DNA from: Flavobacterium tyrosinilyticum
GTDB lineage: Bacteria; Bacteroidota; Bacteroidia; Flavobacteriales; Flavobacteriaceae
Direction of reading: 5' to 3'
DNA: 64,000 nucleotides
NCBI RefSeq assembly: GCF_023656565.1
Contig: NZ_JAMOKG010000002.1
Span: 561,930-625,929 of the forward strand
Position 1 is the first letter of the stretch. Every line of letters begins with the position of its first letter. Shown one piece after another: positions 1 to 8,643 of this stretch. The position numbers were made by a program, and so were the translations under genes. The notes under the pieces are model-generated. The model did no database searches. It saw only the letters and a program-made list of their open reading frames with translations, and was not told where the DNA came from.

Positions 1-82
1 AAATGTAAAATTCGATTAAAAAGCAAGAATTAAAGAGTTTTCATTATTGCGTAAATTTGAGAGAATATCAAATAAGCAGCAA

Positions 83-1024
83 ATGAAAATCAAAAATATA
101 TTCTCCAAAACTTGGTTTCTCTTAAAGAATACCTTTTTAGAATTTAACGATGATAATGCCATTAAGTTAAGCGCTGCATTGGCGTACTATACGATATTTG
201 CATTGCCGCCTTTATTAATTATTATTATCACAATTTGCGGTTTCTTTTTTGGAGAAGAAGCGGTGACTGGAGAATTGTACGGACAAATTAATGGTTTGGT
301 AGGTAATGGCGCTGCTACTCAAATTCAGGAAGCTATTAAAAATGTGCAATTATCTGGCGATAATGTTTTTGCAACCGTTTTTGGAATCGTAATGCTATTA
401 ATTGGAGCCTCGGGAGTTTTTGCCGAAATACAAAGTTCTATTAATTTTATTTGGGGACTTCGTGCAAAACCAGATAAAGGAATTAAGAAATTTATTCAAA
501 ATCGATTAATGTCATTCTCTATGATTGCTTCAGTTGGGTTTTTAATGCTGGTCAGTCTTTTTATAAGTACAACTTTAGATTTACTTAGTGCACGTTTAAA
601 AGTCTATTTTCCAGAAAGTACCGTGTACTTATTTTACATTGTGAACGTGGTCATTGTTTTAGCCAGTATTACACTGCTTTTTGCTATAATTTTTAGAACA
701 TTACCAGACGGAAAAATAAAATGGAAAGATGCTTTTATAGGATCAGGAGTTACGGCAATACTTTTTATGATTGGTAAATTTGCCATTGGATTTTATTTAG
801 GCAGTTCGACAGTAGCGTCTGTATATGGTGCAGCGGGTTCTGTGATTATTATTCTGGTTTGGGTTTATTATTCGGCAATAATTCTGTATTTTGGAGCAGA
901 ATTTACGAAGGTCTATGCAAAGTCTTACGGAGGAAAAATCTATCCTAACGAATATTCTGTAGAAATTGCAAAGGAGATTTATGAAATCGACGGACCAAAA
1001 AAAGAACCAATTGAAGAAAAATAA
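83..1024 (+). CDS. YihY/BrkB-family inner-membrane protein
   Basis: About 313 residues with some six hydrophobic membrane segments, starting with an LSAALAYYTIFALPP stretch typical of the YihY/virulence factor BrkB family (once called RNase BN, which is not its activity). The central part has the family's G-x-FAEIQSSINFIWG pattern and the C-terminal part has a long glycine/alanine-rich helix (VYGAAGSVIIILVWVYYS) before a charged cytoplasmic tail. The open frame can begin at a TTG at 47, but the ATG at 83 (MKIKNIFSK) is the more likely start because the next residues are a normal family N-terminus. The transported substrate, if any, is unknown. It is followed after 14 bases by the FMN reductase gene and may be co-transcribed with it. 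Confidence 0.85.
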   Translation: MKIKNIFSKTWFLLKNTFLEFNDDNAIKLSAALAYYTIFALPPLLIIIITICGFFFGEEAVTGELYGQINGLVGNGAATQIQEAIKNVQLSGDNVFATVFGIVMLLIGASGVFAEIQSSINFIWGLRAKPDKGIKKFIQNRLMSFSMIASVGFLMLVSLFISTTLDLLSARLKVYFPESTVYLFYIVNVVIVLASITLLFAIIFRTLPDGKIKWKDAFIGSGVTAILFMIGKFAIGFYLGSSTVASVYGAAGSVIIILVWVYYSAIILYFGAEFTKVYAKSYGGKIYPNEYSVEIAKEIYEIDGPKKEPIEEK

Positions 1025-1038
1025 CTAAACGAGAAACC

Positions 1039-1563
1039 ATGAAAATTATAGCCTTTGGAGGAAGTAACAGCAAACAGTCAATCAATAAACATTTAGCTAC
1101 TTATGCGTCAAGTTTGTTTGAAAATGCAGACGTTGAAGTTCTAGATCTTAACGATTTTGCAATGCCTGTATTTAGTGTAGATCTTGAAAAAGAAATTGGT
1201 CAGCATGAAGTGGCGCAAGCATTTTTAAAAAAGCTTAAAGAAGCTGACATTCTGGTTGTTTCAATGGCAGAAAATAACGGGAACTATTCTGTTGCTTTCA
1301 AAAATGTTTTCGATTGGAGTTCTAGAATTGAAAAAGATGTTTTTCAACATAAACCAATGTTATTATTAGCAACTTCTCCAGGCGGAAGAGGAGGCGCATC
1401 TGTTTTAGGAATTGCTCAGAATCTTTTCCCGCGTTATGGCGCAGAAATTAAGGGAAGTTTCTCATTGCCAGCATTTGGCTCGAATTTTGATTTACAGGAA
1501 AATAAAATTTCTAACGTTGAGTTAGATAATGAATTGAAAAACATTATTAAATCAAATTTTTAA
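1039..1563 (+). CDS. NADPH-dependent FMN reductase family protein
   Basis: A 174-residue flavodoxin-like protein. The N-terminal GGSNSKQSINKHLA segment is the phosphate-binding loop of the NADPH-dependent FMN reductase family; the middle SMAENNGNYSVAFKNVFDW matches the family's substrate loop (usually PEYN), and LLATSPGGRGG is the flavin-edge loop. The usual PEYN is replaced by AENN. It probably reduces flavins or quinones in the cytoplasm; the exact substrate cannot be read from sequence. The stop codon touches the ATG of the transglutaminase gene, so the two are probably translated from one message. Confidence 0.85.
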   Translation: MKIIAFGGSNSKQSINKHLATYASSLFENADVEVLDLNDFAMPVFSVDLEKEIGQHEVAQAFLKKLKEADILVVSMAENNGNYSVAFKNVFDWSSRIEKDVFQHKPMLLLATSPGGRGGASVLGIAQNLFPRYGAEIKGSFSLPAFGSNFDLQENKISNVELDNELKNIIKSNF

Positions 1564-2538
1564 ATGCCACAAAAAAAGATTGCCCTTATTTTCCTTTTAT
1601 TAAATATTTTTTCTATCAATTTTACTTTCGCTCAAAAGATTAGCGAAGTTGATAAAATAGTTGCAAAATATCCAAAAAATTTTGACAGCACCGAAAAACT
1701 AGCCGACAGAATCGAGAAAGATTTTGATTCGGATGCCGAGCGTGCACGCGCTATTTATAGCTGGATTGCTTTTAATATAAGATATGATTACAACGCCTAT
1801 TTGAATCCGCCAAGAGTGCAGGGTTTCAGTTATTCTACCGAAGCCGAAAAACAGCGAAAAATAAAACAATTGAATGATAACCTTATTCAAAAGACTTTTA
1901 ACTCTAAAAAAGCGGTTTGTGAAGGCTTTACTGCTTTGTATCAGAATTTGGCAGAACAAGTTGGCTTGAAATGCGAAATTGTTAAAGGAGATTCTAAAAC
2001 AAGATTGGCTGATATTGGAAGAAAAAACACTTCGTCAAACCATGCTTGGAATATGGTTTTGATTAATAAAAAATGGCGCTTGATCGATGTAACTTGGGGT
2101 CAAGGGTATTATGATAGTAATAAAGGAAGAATGGTTAATGATTTTAATCCGATTTATTTTGATACCGATCCTGACTATTTTTTTGCCAAACATTTTCCAG
2201 ATTCTGGATCATTTTTAGGAGATCGATTAAGCAAAGATGATTTCTTAAACGGCCCTTTGATTTATAATAAAACGATCGAAAATGATTATAAAATCAAAAC
2301 TCCAAGTTCCGGAATAATCGAAGTGAAAAATGGAGATAAAATAACTGTCGAAATTAAAAATGTTTCCAAATCCAATCAGGTTTTTTATTTAAACAAAAAG
2401 AATCAACCAGTTAAAGTTCAAAATTCAAAGAAAAAAAGAGGAGGCTTAGAGTTTCAAATTCTTATTGACAGCAATGTTGGTAATTATATCACGATTTTTG
2501 TTGACACCGATAGTATTGTGTCTTTTAAAATTGTCTAG
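1564..2538 (+). CDS. Secreted transglutaminase-like protein
   Basis: 324 residues with an N-terminal signal peptide (hydrophobic stretch ending FTFAQ, cleavage probably before Q-K). The transglutaminase-like core follows, with the expected triad C119 (in VCEGF), H160 (in NHAWN) and D175 (in LIDVTWG). The C-terminal third has no motif I can name. Bacterial proteins of this class are usually periplasmic peptidases or protein modifiers rather than true cross-linkers. The ATG follows the upstream stop codon with no gap, indicating translational coupling to the FMN reductase gene. The real substrate is unknown. Confidence 0.8.
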   Translation: MPQKKIALIFLLLNIFSINFTFAQKISEVDKIVAKYPKNFDSTEKLADRIEKDFDSDAERARAIYSWIAFNIRYDYNAYLNPPRVQGFSYSTEAEKQRKIKQLNDNLIQKTFNSKKAVCEGFTALYQNLAEQVGLKCEIVKGDSKTRLADIGRKNTSSNHAWNMVLINKKWRLIDVTWGQGYYDSNKGRMVNDFNPIYFDTDPDYFFAKHFPDSGSFLGDRLSKDDFLNGPLIYNKTIENDYKIKTPSSGIIEVKNGDKITVEIKNVSKSNQVFYLNKKNQPVKVQNSKKKRGGLEFQILIDSNVGNYITIFVDTDSIVSFKIV

Positions 2539-2614
2539 AAAATTAGAGTTCTTCAATATTTTATCTTTTCTGAAATTGCCGTATCTTAGCAGGAAATGAA
2601 AAGAATTTGATGCT

Positions 2615-3790
2615 ATGGAAACAACTTTTTTGAAATCAATTTTAGATAATGATTTCTACAAATTTACAATGCAGCATGCTGTAATAAAGCTTTTTCCAAA
2701 GGCAAAAGTCCGTTACGGATTCATAAATCGTGGTAAACATATTTTTCCAGAAGGTTTTGCAGATCTACTTCGCGTTTCTGTAGATGCAATGGCAGATCTT
2801 CGTTTAACAAAAGAAGAAAAAAATTATCTGGCCCATTATTGCCCTTATTTGGATCCCACTTATTTAGATTTTCTCCAGGGATATAGTTTTGATCCTTCTG
2901 AGGTGCAAATCAGTCAAGAAGGGTCCGAAATCAGTGTTACCGTAGAAGGATTTTGGTATAGAACAATTTTGTGGGAAGTGCCACTAATGGCATTGATTTC
3001 AGAACTGTTTTATAAAGCGAGCCATCTGATTCGCTTAAATGATGAAGCCATAAAGAATCTTACGAAAGAAAAAATTGAAAACTATAATAAACTAGGAGTT
3101 TCAGTTTTAGAATTTGGAACAAGACGTCGCCATTCTTATGAAGTTCACGACTTAGTAAATAAAACGTTGAGCACTTATGGTGGGCAAAGTTTTATTGGAA
3201 CAAGCAATGTGCATTTTGCAATGGTCAATAATAAGCGTCCTTTAGGAACACATGCGCACGAATGGTTTATGTTTCATGCCGCGCAATATGGTTTTCAGGT
3301 CGCGAATTTTATAAGTCTCGAAAACTGGACAAAAGTTTATGGCGGTGATCTCGGAATCGCTTTAACGGATACTTATACTACAGAAATATTTTTCAACCAA
3401 TTCGATAAAAAATATTCTAAGCTTTTTGATGGTGTTCGACATGACAGCGGCGATCCAATTGAGTTTGCCCAAAAAGTAATTGCTCATTATACCAAAATGG
3501 GAATTGATCCCAAATCAAAAGTTATTGTTTTTTCAGATTCTTTAAATTACGATAAAGTAAAAAAGATTGTCGATTTCTGTCAGGACAAAATAAAAATGTC
3601 ATTTGGAATCGGGACAAATTTCACCAACGATGTTGGTCTTCCAGCCATGAATATGGTTATAAAATTAACCGATACAAAACCTGACAACATACATTGGCAG
3701 GGAGTTGTTAAACTTTCTGACGAAAAAAATAAAAACACGGGAACGCCCGAAATGATTGCATTGGCAAAACAAGTGTTGGGAATCAAATAG
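2615..3790 (+). CDS. pncB: Nicotinate phosphoribosyltransferase
   Basis: 391 residues, the normal length for PncB. It joins nicotinate to PRPP to give nicotinate mononucleotide in the NAD salvage pathway, in the cytoplasm. Diagnostic stretches are the N-terminal LDNDFYKFTMQHAV, FGTRRRHS (phosphoribosyl binding), FIGTSNVHFA, the conserved GTHAHEW (residues 211-217) and VRHDSGDPIEF near the C-terminal third. It stands alone: 76 bases separate it from the transglutaminase gene and about 160 from parE. I see no unusual residue. Confidence 0.95.
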   Translation: METTFLKSILDNDFYKFTMQHAVIKLFPKAKVRYGFINRGKHIFPEGFADLLRVSVDAMADLRLTKEEKNYLAHYCPYLDPTYLDFLQGYSFDPSEVQISQEGSEISVTVEGFWYRTILWEVPLMALISELFYKASHLIRLNDEAIKNLTKEKIENYNKLGVSVLEFGTRRRHSYEVHDLVNKTLSTYGGQSFIGTSNVHFAMVNNKRPLGTHAHEWFMFHAAQYGFQVANFISLENWTKVYGGDLGIALTDTYTTEIFFNQFDKKYSKLFDGVRHDSGDPIEFAQKVIAHYTKMGIDPKSKVIVFSDSLNYDKVKKIVDFCQDKIKMSFGIGTNFTNDVGLPAMNMVIKLTDTKPDNIHWQGVVKLSDEKNKNTGTPEMIALAKQVLGIK

Positions 3791-3952
3791 CATTTTTTTG
3801 CTAAAAAAGCAGTTTTTTATATTTTTAGTGTTCGTTTTATTTTAAAATCAATTTAAATAGAATTTAAACTGTTATTATTCATAACAAAAAAGAAATACGC
3901 TTTTATTTTTTACCGATAAATGGTACATTAGCCAAAAATCCTAAATTCATTT

Positions 3953-5821
3953 ATGCTAGAGCAAAATCAATACAACGAAGATAATATTCGTTCACTCGAT
4001 TGGAAGGAACATATTCGTATGCGTCCGGGTATGTACATCGGGAAATTAGGGGACGGATCATCACCAGATGATGGTATTTATATTCTTTTAAAAGAGGTTT
4101 TAGACAACTGTATCGATGAGTTCGTTATGGGTGCCGGAAAAACTATCGAGGTAAGTATTAAAGACAAAACAGTTTCTGTTCGTGATTACGGACGTGGAAT
4201 TCCATTGGGTAAAGTAGTCGATGTAGTTTCGAAAATGAATACTGGTGGAAAGTACGATTCTAAAGCTTTCCAGAAATCGGTTGGTTTGAATGGTGTCGGA
4301 ACAAAGGCAGTAAATGCTTTGTCTAATTATTTCCGTGTAGAATCGGTGCGTGATGACAAACAAAAAGCTGCTGAATTCTCTGCCGGAAATTTGGTTCTAG
4401 AAGAAGACGTTATCGATACAACAAAACGTAAAGGAACAAAAGTAATTTTTACGCCAGACGAAACGATTTTCAAAAACTATAAATTCCGTTTAGAATATGT
4501 AATCAAAATGGTCAAAAACTATTGTTATTTGAACAATGGTTTGACTATTATTTTCAACGGAGAAAAATACTATTCAGAGAACGGACTTCGTGATTTATTA
4601 GAAGAAACGATTAATGAAGACGATTTAGAATACCCAATTATTCATTTAAAGGAGCATGATATCGAGGTTGCGCTTACACACAGTAAAACGCAATACAGCG
4701 AAGAATATCACTCTTTTGTAAACGGTCAGAACACAACACAAGGAGGAACGCACTTAGCGGCTTACCGTGAAGCTGTTGTAAAAACAATTCGTGAGTTTTA
4801 CAATAAGAATTTCGAAGCATCAGATGTTCGTAAATCTATTGTAAGTGCGATTAGTATTAAAGTGATGGAACCAGTTTTTGAGTCTCAGACCAAAACAAAA
4901 TTAGGTTCTACAGATATGGGTTCTGATGATGGAACTCCAGCAGTTTCTGTTCGTACTTTCGTTAACGATTTCATCAAAACGAAACTGGATAATTACCTTC
5001 ATAAAAATCCAACAACTGCCGAAGCTTTATTGCGTAAAATTCTTCAGGCAGAACGTGAGCGTAAAGAATTATCTGGAATTAGAAAATTGGCAACAGATCG
5101 TGCTAAAAAAGCCAATCTTCACAATAAAAAATTAAGAGATTGTCGTGCGCATCTTCCGGATACCAAAAACCCAAGAAACTTAGAAAGTACACTTTTTATT
5201 ACCGAGGGAGATTCGGCTTCTGGGTCGATTACAAAGTCGCGTGACGTGAATACACAAGCGGTTTTCAGTTTGCGTGGTAAGCCTTTGAATTCATACGGAA
5301 TGACGAAAAAAATTGTGTATGAAAACGAAGAATTCAATTTACTGCAAGCAGCATTAGATATTGAGGACGGATTAGAAAAATTACGTTACAACAACATCGT
5401 AATCGCAACCGATGCCGATGTCGACGGAATGCACATTCGTTTGCTGTTGATTACGTTCTTTTTACAATTTTTCCCAGAATTAATAAAAGAAGGGCATTTG
5501 TATATTTTACAAACACCGCTTTTTAGGGTTCGTAATAAAAAAGAAACGATTTATTGTTATTCTGAAGAAGAAAGAAAAGATGCTATTGAGAAACTGAAAC
5601 CAAAGCCAGAAATCACCCGATTTAAAGGTTTGGGAGAGATTTCGCCAGATGAGTTTAAAAACTTCATTGGAGACACCATTCGCCTTGATCCGGTTATGAT
5701 GGATAAACATACTTCAATCGAGCAATTATTGTCTTTTTATATGGGTAAAAATACACCAGACAGACAAGAGTTTATTATCAAGAATTTGAAGGTGGAGATT
5801 GATGAGCTTGAGGAAGTTTAA
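3953..5821 (+). CDS. parE: DNA topoisomerase IV subunit B (type IIA)
   Basis: 622 residues, much shorter than the about 800 of gyrase B with its insert, which fits ParE of Bacteroidota. It has a GHKL ATPase domain ([45 protein letters not shown]), then a transducer domain and a TOPRIM domain (TEGDSASGS, then [10 protein letters not shown] with the metal-binding aspartates), ending with a [10 protein letters not shown] segment. Together with the next gene it makes the tetramer that unlinks daughter chromosomes. The parC gene starts 45 bases downstream, so the two are an operon. Confidence 0.93.
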   Translation: MLEQNQYNEDNIRSLDWKEHIRMRPGMYIGKLGDGSSPDDGIYILLKEVLDNCIDEFVMGAGKTIEVSIKDKTVSVRDYGRGIPLGKVVDVVSKMNTGGKYDSKAFQKSVGLNGVGTKAVNALSNYFRVESVRDDKQKAAEFSAGNLVLEEDVIDTTKRKGTKVIFTPDETIFKNYKFRLEYVIKMVKNYCYLNNGLTIIFNGEKYYSENGLRDLLEETINEDDLEYPIIHLKEHDIEVALTHSKTQYSEEYHSFVNGQNTTQGGTHLAAYREAVVKTIREFYNKNFEASDVRKSIVSAISIKVMEPVFESQTKTKLGSTDMGSDDGTPAVSVRTFVNDFIKTKLDNYLHKNPTTAEALLRKILQAERERKELSGIRKLATDRAKKANLHNKKLRDCRAHLPDTKNPRNLESTLFITEGDSASGSITKSRDVNTQAVFSLRGKPLNSYGMTKKIVYENEEFNLLQAALDIEDGLEKLRYNNIVIATDADVDGMHIRLLLITFFLQFFPELIKEGHLYILQTPLFRVRNKKETIYCYSEEERKDAIEKLKPKPEITRFKGLGEISPDEFKNFIGDTIRLDPVMMDKHTSIEQLLSFYMGKNTPDRQEFIIKNLKVEIDELEEV

Positions 5822-5866
5822 GATTAAAGAAGAAGAATTTTTTAGTAGTTATACTGAACAAAATAT

Positions 5867-8587
5867 ATGAAAGACGAAGAAGACGATAACATAATTCCAA
5901 ACGACGACGAGAATAATCAGGATGAAAACCAAATTGATGACAATCAAAATGGAGATGACGATGAGATTATTGACGTAGATGCTAAACATTTTGAAGGGCA
6001 GCATTTTTACGAAAATCAGGATGAAGAAGGCGAAGACGTTATTACAAAAGTAACCGGAATGTACAAAGACTGGTTCTTGGATTACGCTTCGTATGTAATT
6101 TTGGAACGTGCAGTTCCTGCTATCGAGGACGGATTTAAACCTGTTCAGCGTCGTATTATGCACTCTTTAAAAGAGTTGGACGATGGTCGTTATAATAAAG
6201 TTGCCAATGTTGTTGGTCACACCATGCAGTATCACCCACACGGAGATGCGAGTATTGGTGATGCAATGGTGCAAATTGGTCAGAAAGATTTATTAATTGA
6301 CTGTCAGGGAAACTGGGGTAATATTTTAACAGGCGATGGAGCAGCAGCTTCGCGTTATATTGAGGCACGTTTATCTAAATTTGCTTTGGAGGTTTTATAT
6401 TCTCCAAAAATTACCGATTGGGGAGTTTCGTATGATGGTCGTCGTGCAGAACCCAACAATCTTCCGGTAAAATTCCCATTGCTTTTAGCGCAGGGGGCAG
6501 AAGGTATCGCAGTTGGTTTATCAACAAAAGTTTTGCCTCATAACTTCAACGAGTTAATTGACGCTTCGATTAAAATCTTAAAGGGAAAACCGTTTACGCT
6601 TTATCCTGATTTCATGACGCAAGGTATTGCCGACGTTTCTAATTATAACGATGGAATGCGCGGCGGACGTGTGCGTGTGCGTGCTAAAATTTCGCAATTA
6701 GACAAAAATACATTGGTGATTACACAGATTCCGTTTTCGACCAATACATCGAGTTTAATTGATAGTATTTTGAAAGCCAATGAAAAAGGTAAAATCAAAA
6801 TCAAGAAAATCGAAGACAATACAGCTGCTGATGTTGAGATTTTAATTCACCTTTTCCCAGGTGTTTCGCCAGATAAAACTATTGACGCTTTATTTGCCTT
6901 TACCGCTTGTGAAACATCTGTAGCGCCTTTAGGGTGTGTTATCGAAGATAATAAACCGTTGTTTATCGGTGTTTCTCAAATGTTGAAAATTTCAACAGAA
7001 AGAACAGTCGATTTACTTCGTCAGGAATTAGAAATTCAGTTAGAAGAATTAAAAAATAAGTGGCACTTTTCTACTTTGGAGAAAATCTTCATTCGTGAAG
7101 AAATGTATATTGACTTCAAATTATACGGAGACAGAGAATCACTTTACAAATATTTATACGATCGTTTTGAGCCTTTCAAAAAATCATTCGTTAGAGAAAT
7201 CAATGACGACGATTTACAGAGATTAACTCAAATCCCGATGATTCGTATTACGCGTTTCGACTCTGATAAAGCGGATGATTTAATCGCTAAGTTAGAAGAT
7301 GAGATGAAAGAAGTAGAGCATAATCTGGAACATTTAACAGATTTTGCAATTGCTTATTTTACGAAATTAAAAGAGAAATACGGAAAAGGCCGTGAACGCC
7401 AAACAGAACTTCGTGTTTTTGATAACGTTGAAGCTACAAAAGTTGTTTTAAGAAACACAAAACTTTACGTAAATCGCGAAGAGGGATTTGTTGGAACAAG
7501 TTTAAAGAAAGACGAATATGTGGGCGATTGTTCTGATATTGATGATGTTATCGTGTTTTTAAGAGACGGAACATTGATGATCACAAAAGTAGATGCCAAA
7601 ACATTTATCGGAAAAGACATTATACACGCCGCAGTTTTTGATAAAAACGATAAACGCACCATTTATAATATGATGTACCGCGATGGTAAATCGGGGCCAT
7701 CTTATATAAAACGTTTTAATGTTACGGGTGTAACACGTGATAAAGCTTACGATTTAACTAATGGAACAAACGGTTCTCAGGTAGTTTATTTTTCACATAA
7801 TCCAAATGGAGAAGCTGAGGTTGTGACTATTTTGCTTCGTCAAGTTGGAACGATTAAAAAATTGAAATTTGATATTGATTTTGCTAATTTAGCGATTAAA
7901 GGACGTGGTTCTAAAGGAAACTTGGTTACCAAATATCCAATTAAGAAAATTGAATTAAAAGAAAAAGGAATTTCGACTTTATTGCCAAGAAAAGTTTGGT
8001 TTGATGATACGGTAAAACGTTTAAATGTTGATGCAAGAGGAGAATTATTAGGCGAATTTAAACCAAGTGATAAAATATTGGTAATTAGTCAATCGGGTAA
8101 ATTAAAGGTTATTATTCCTGAATTATCGACTCATTTTGATGAAGATATGATCGTTTTGGAAAAATGGAAACCTAAAAAACCAATTTCTGCAATTTATTAT
8201 GATGGAGAAAAAGAGCGCTATTTCTTGAAACGTTTCCTTGTAGAAAACGAAGGTAAGGAAGAAAGTTTTATTACCGATCACCCGAATTCGCAGTTAGAGA
8301 TTGTTTCAACAGATTATCGTCCGGTTGCACAATTGGTTTTTGCCAAAGTAAAAGGGGTTCAAAAAGATGATTTACATATTGATGTGGAAGACTTTATAGC
8401 CGTAAAAGGTTTCAAAGCATTAGGAAATCAGTTGACAACAGATAAACTAAAACAAGTAAACTTATTAGATCCGCTTCCTTATGAAGAACCTGTTGAAGAA
8501 GTTCCTGAAAGACCAGAAATTTCAGAAGACGATCCAGTCGAAACAGAATTAGATGACGATGGCCAGATAGGCTTGGTTTTAGAATAA
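5867..8587 (+). CDS. parC: DNA topoisomerase IV subunit A (type IIA)
   Basis: 906 residues. The first about 40 residues are very acidic (runs of D, E and N), then the breakage-reunion domain begins at MYKDWFLDYASYVILERA. The active-site tyrosine is Y164 in the SRYIEAR motif. A coiled-coil region and a C-terminal beta-pinwheel domain follow, ending in another acidic tail. It forms the DNA-cutting subunit partnered with ParE encoded just upstream. The acidic N-terminal extension is not part of the catalytic core and may be a lineage trait. A strong bidirectional terminator follows. Confidence 0.92.
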   Translation: MKDEEDDNIIPNDDENNQDENQIDDNQNGDDDEIIDVDAKHFEGQHFYENQDEEGEDVITKVTGMYKDWFLDYASYVILERAVPAIEDGFKPVQRRIMHSLKELDDGRYNKVANVVGHTMQYHPHGDASIGDAMVQIGQKDLLIDCQGNWGNILTGDGAAASRYIEARLSKFALEVLYSPKITDWGVSYDGRRAEPNNLPVKFPLLLAQGAEGIAVGLSTKVLPHNFNELIDASIKILKGKPFTLYPDFMTQGIADVSNYNDGMRGGRVRVRAKISQLDKNTLVITQIPFSTNTSSLIDSILKANEKGKIKIKKIEDNTAADVEILIHLFPGVSPDKTIDALFAFTACETSVAPLGCVIEDNKPLFIGVSQMLKISTERTVDLLRQELEIQLEELKNKWHFSTLEKIFIREEMYIDFKLYGDRESLYKYLYDRFEPFKKSFVREINDDDLQRLTQIPMIRITRFDSDKADDLIAKLEDEMKEVEHNLEHLTDFAIAYFTKLKEKYGKGRERQTELRVFDNVEATKVVLRNTKLYVNREEGFVGTSLKKDEYVGDCSDIDDVIVFLRDGTLMITKVDAKTFIGKDIIHAAVFDKNDKRTIYNMMYRDGKSGPSYIKRFNVTGVTRDKAYDLTNGTNGSQVVYFSHNPNGEAEVVTILLRQVGTIKKLKFDIDFANLAIKGRGSKGNLVTKYPIKKIELKEKGISTLLPRKVWFDDTVKRLNVDARGELLGEFKPSDKILVISQSGKLKVIIPELSTHFDEDMIVLEKWKPKKPISAIYYDGEKERYFLKRFLVENEGKEESFITDHPNSQLEIVSTDYRPVAQLVFAKVKGVQKDDLHIDVEDFIAVKGFKALGNQLTTDKLKQVNLLDPLPYEEPVEEVPERPEISEDDPVETELDDDGQIGLVLE

Positions 8588-8593
8588 AAAATG

Positions 8594-8626
8594 AAAACGC
8601 TAAGAATTAATTCTTAGCGTTTTTTT
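8594..8626. terminator. Bidirectional terminator between parC and tssH
   Basis: A perfect inverted repeat (AAAACGCTAAGAATT with its complement, no unpaired loop beyond the central AATT) followed by a T run on the + strand and preceded by A residues that give a T run on the - strand. It lies between two convergent genes and marks the left edge of the secretion locus. Confidence 0.85.
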
Positions 8627-8643
8627 ATAGATAGATTCTTCGA

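Noticed and set aside
3791..3835. Terminator after pncB
   Set aside because: T-rich segments with GCTAAAAAAGC-like pieces are present but no convincing stem of more than five pairs followed by a T run.
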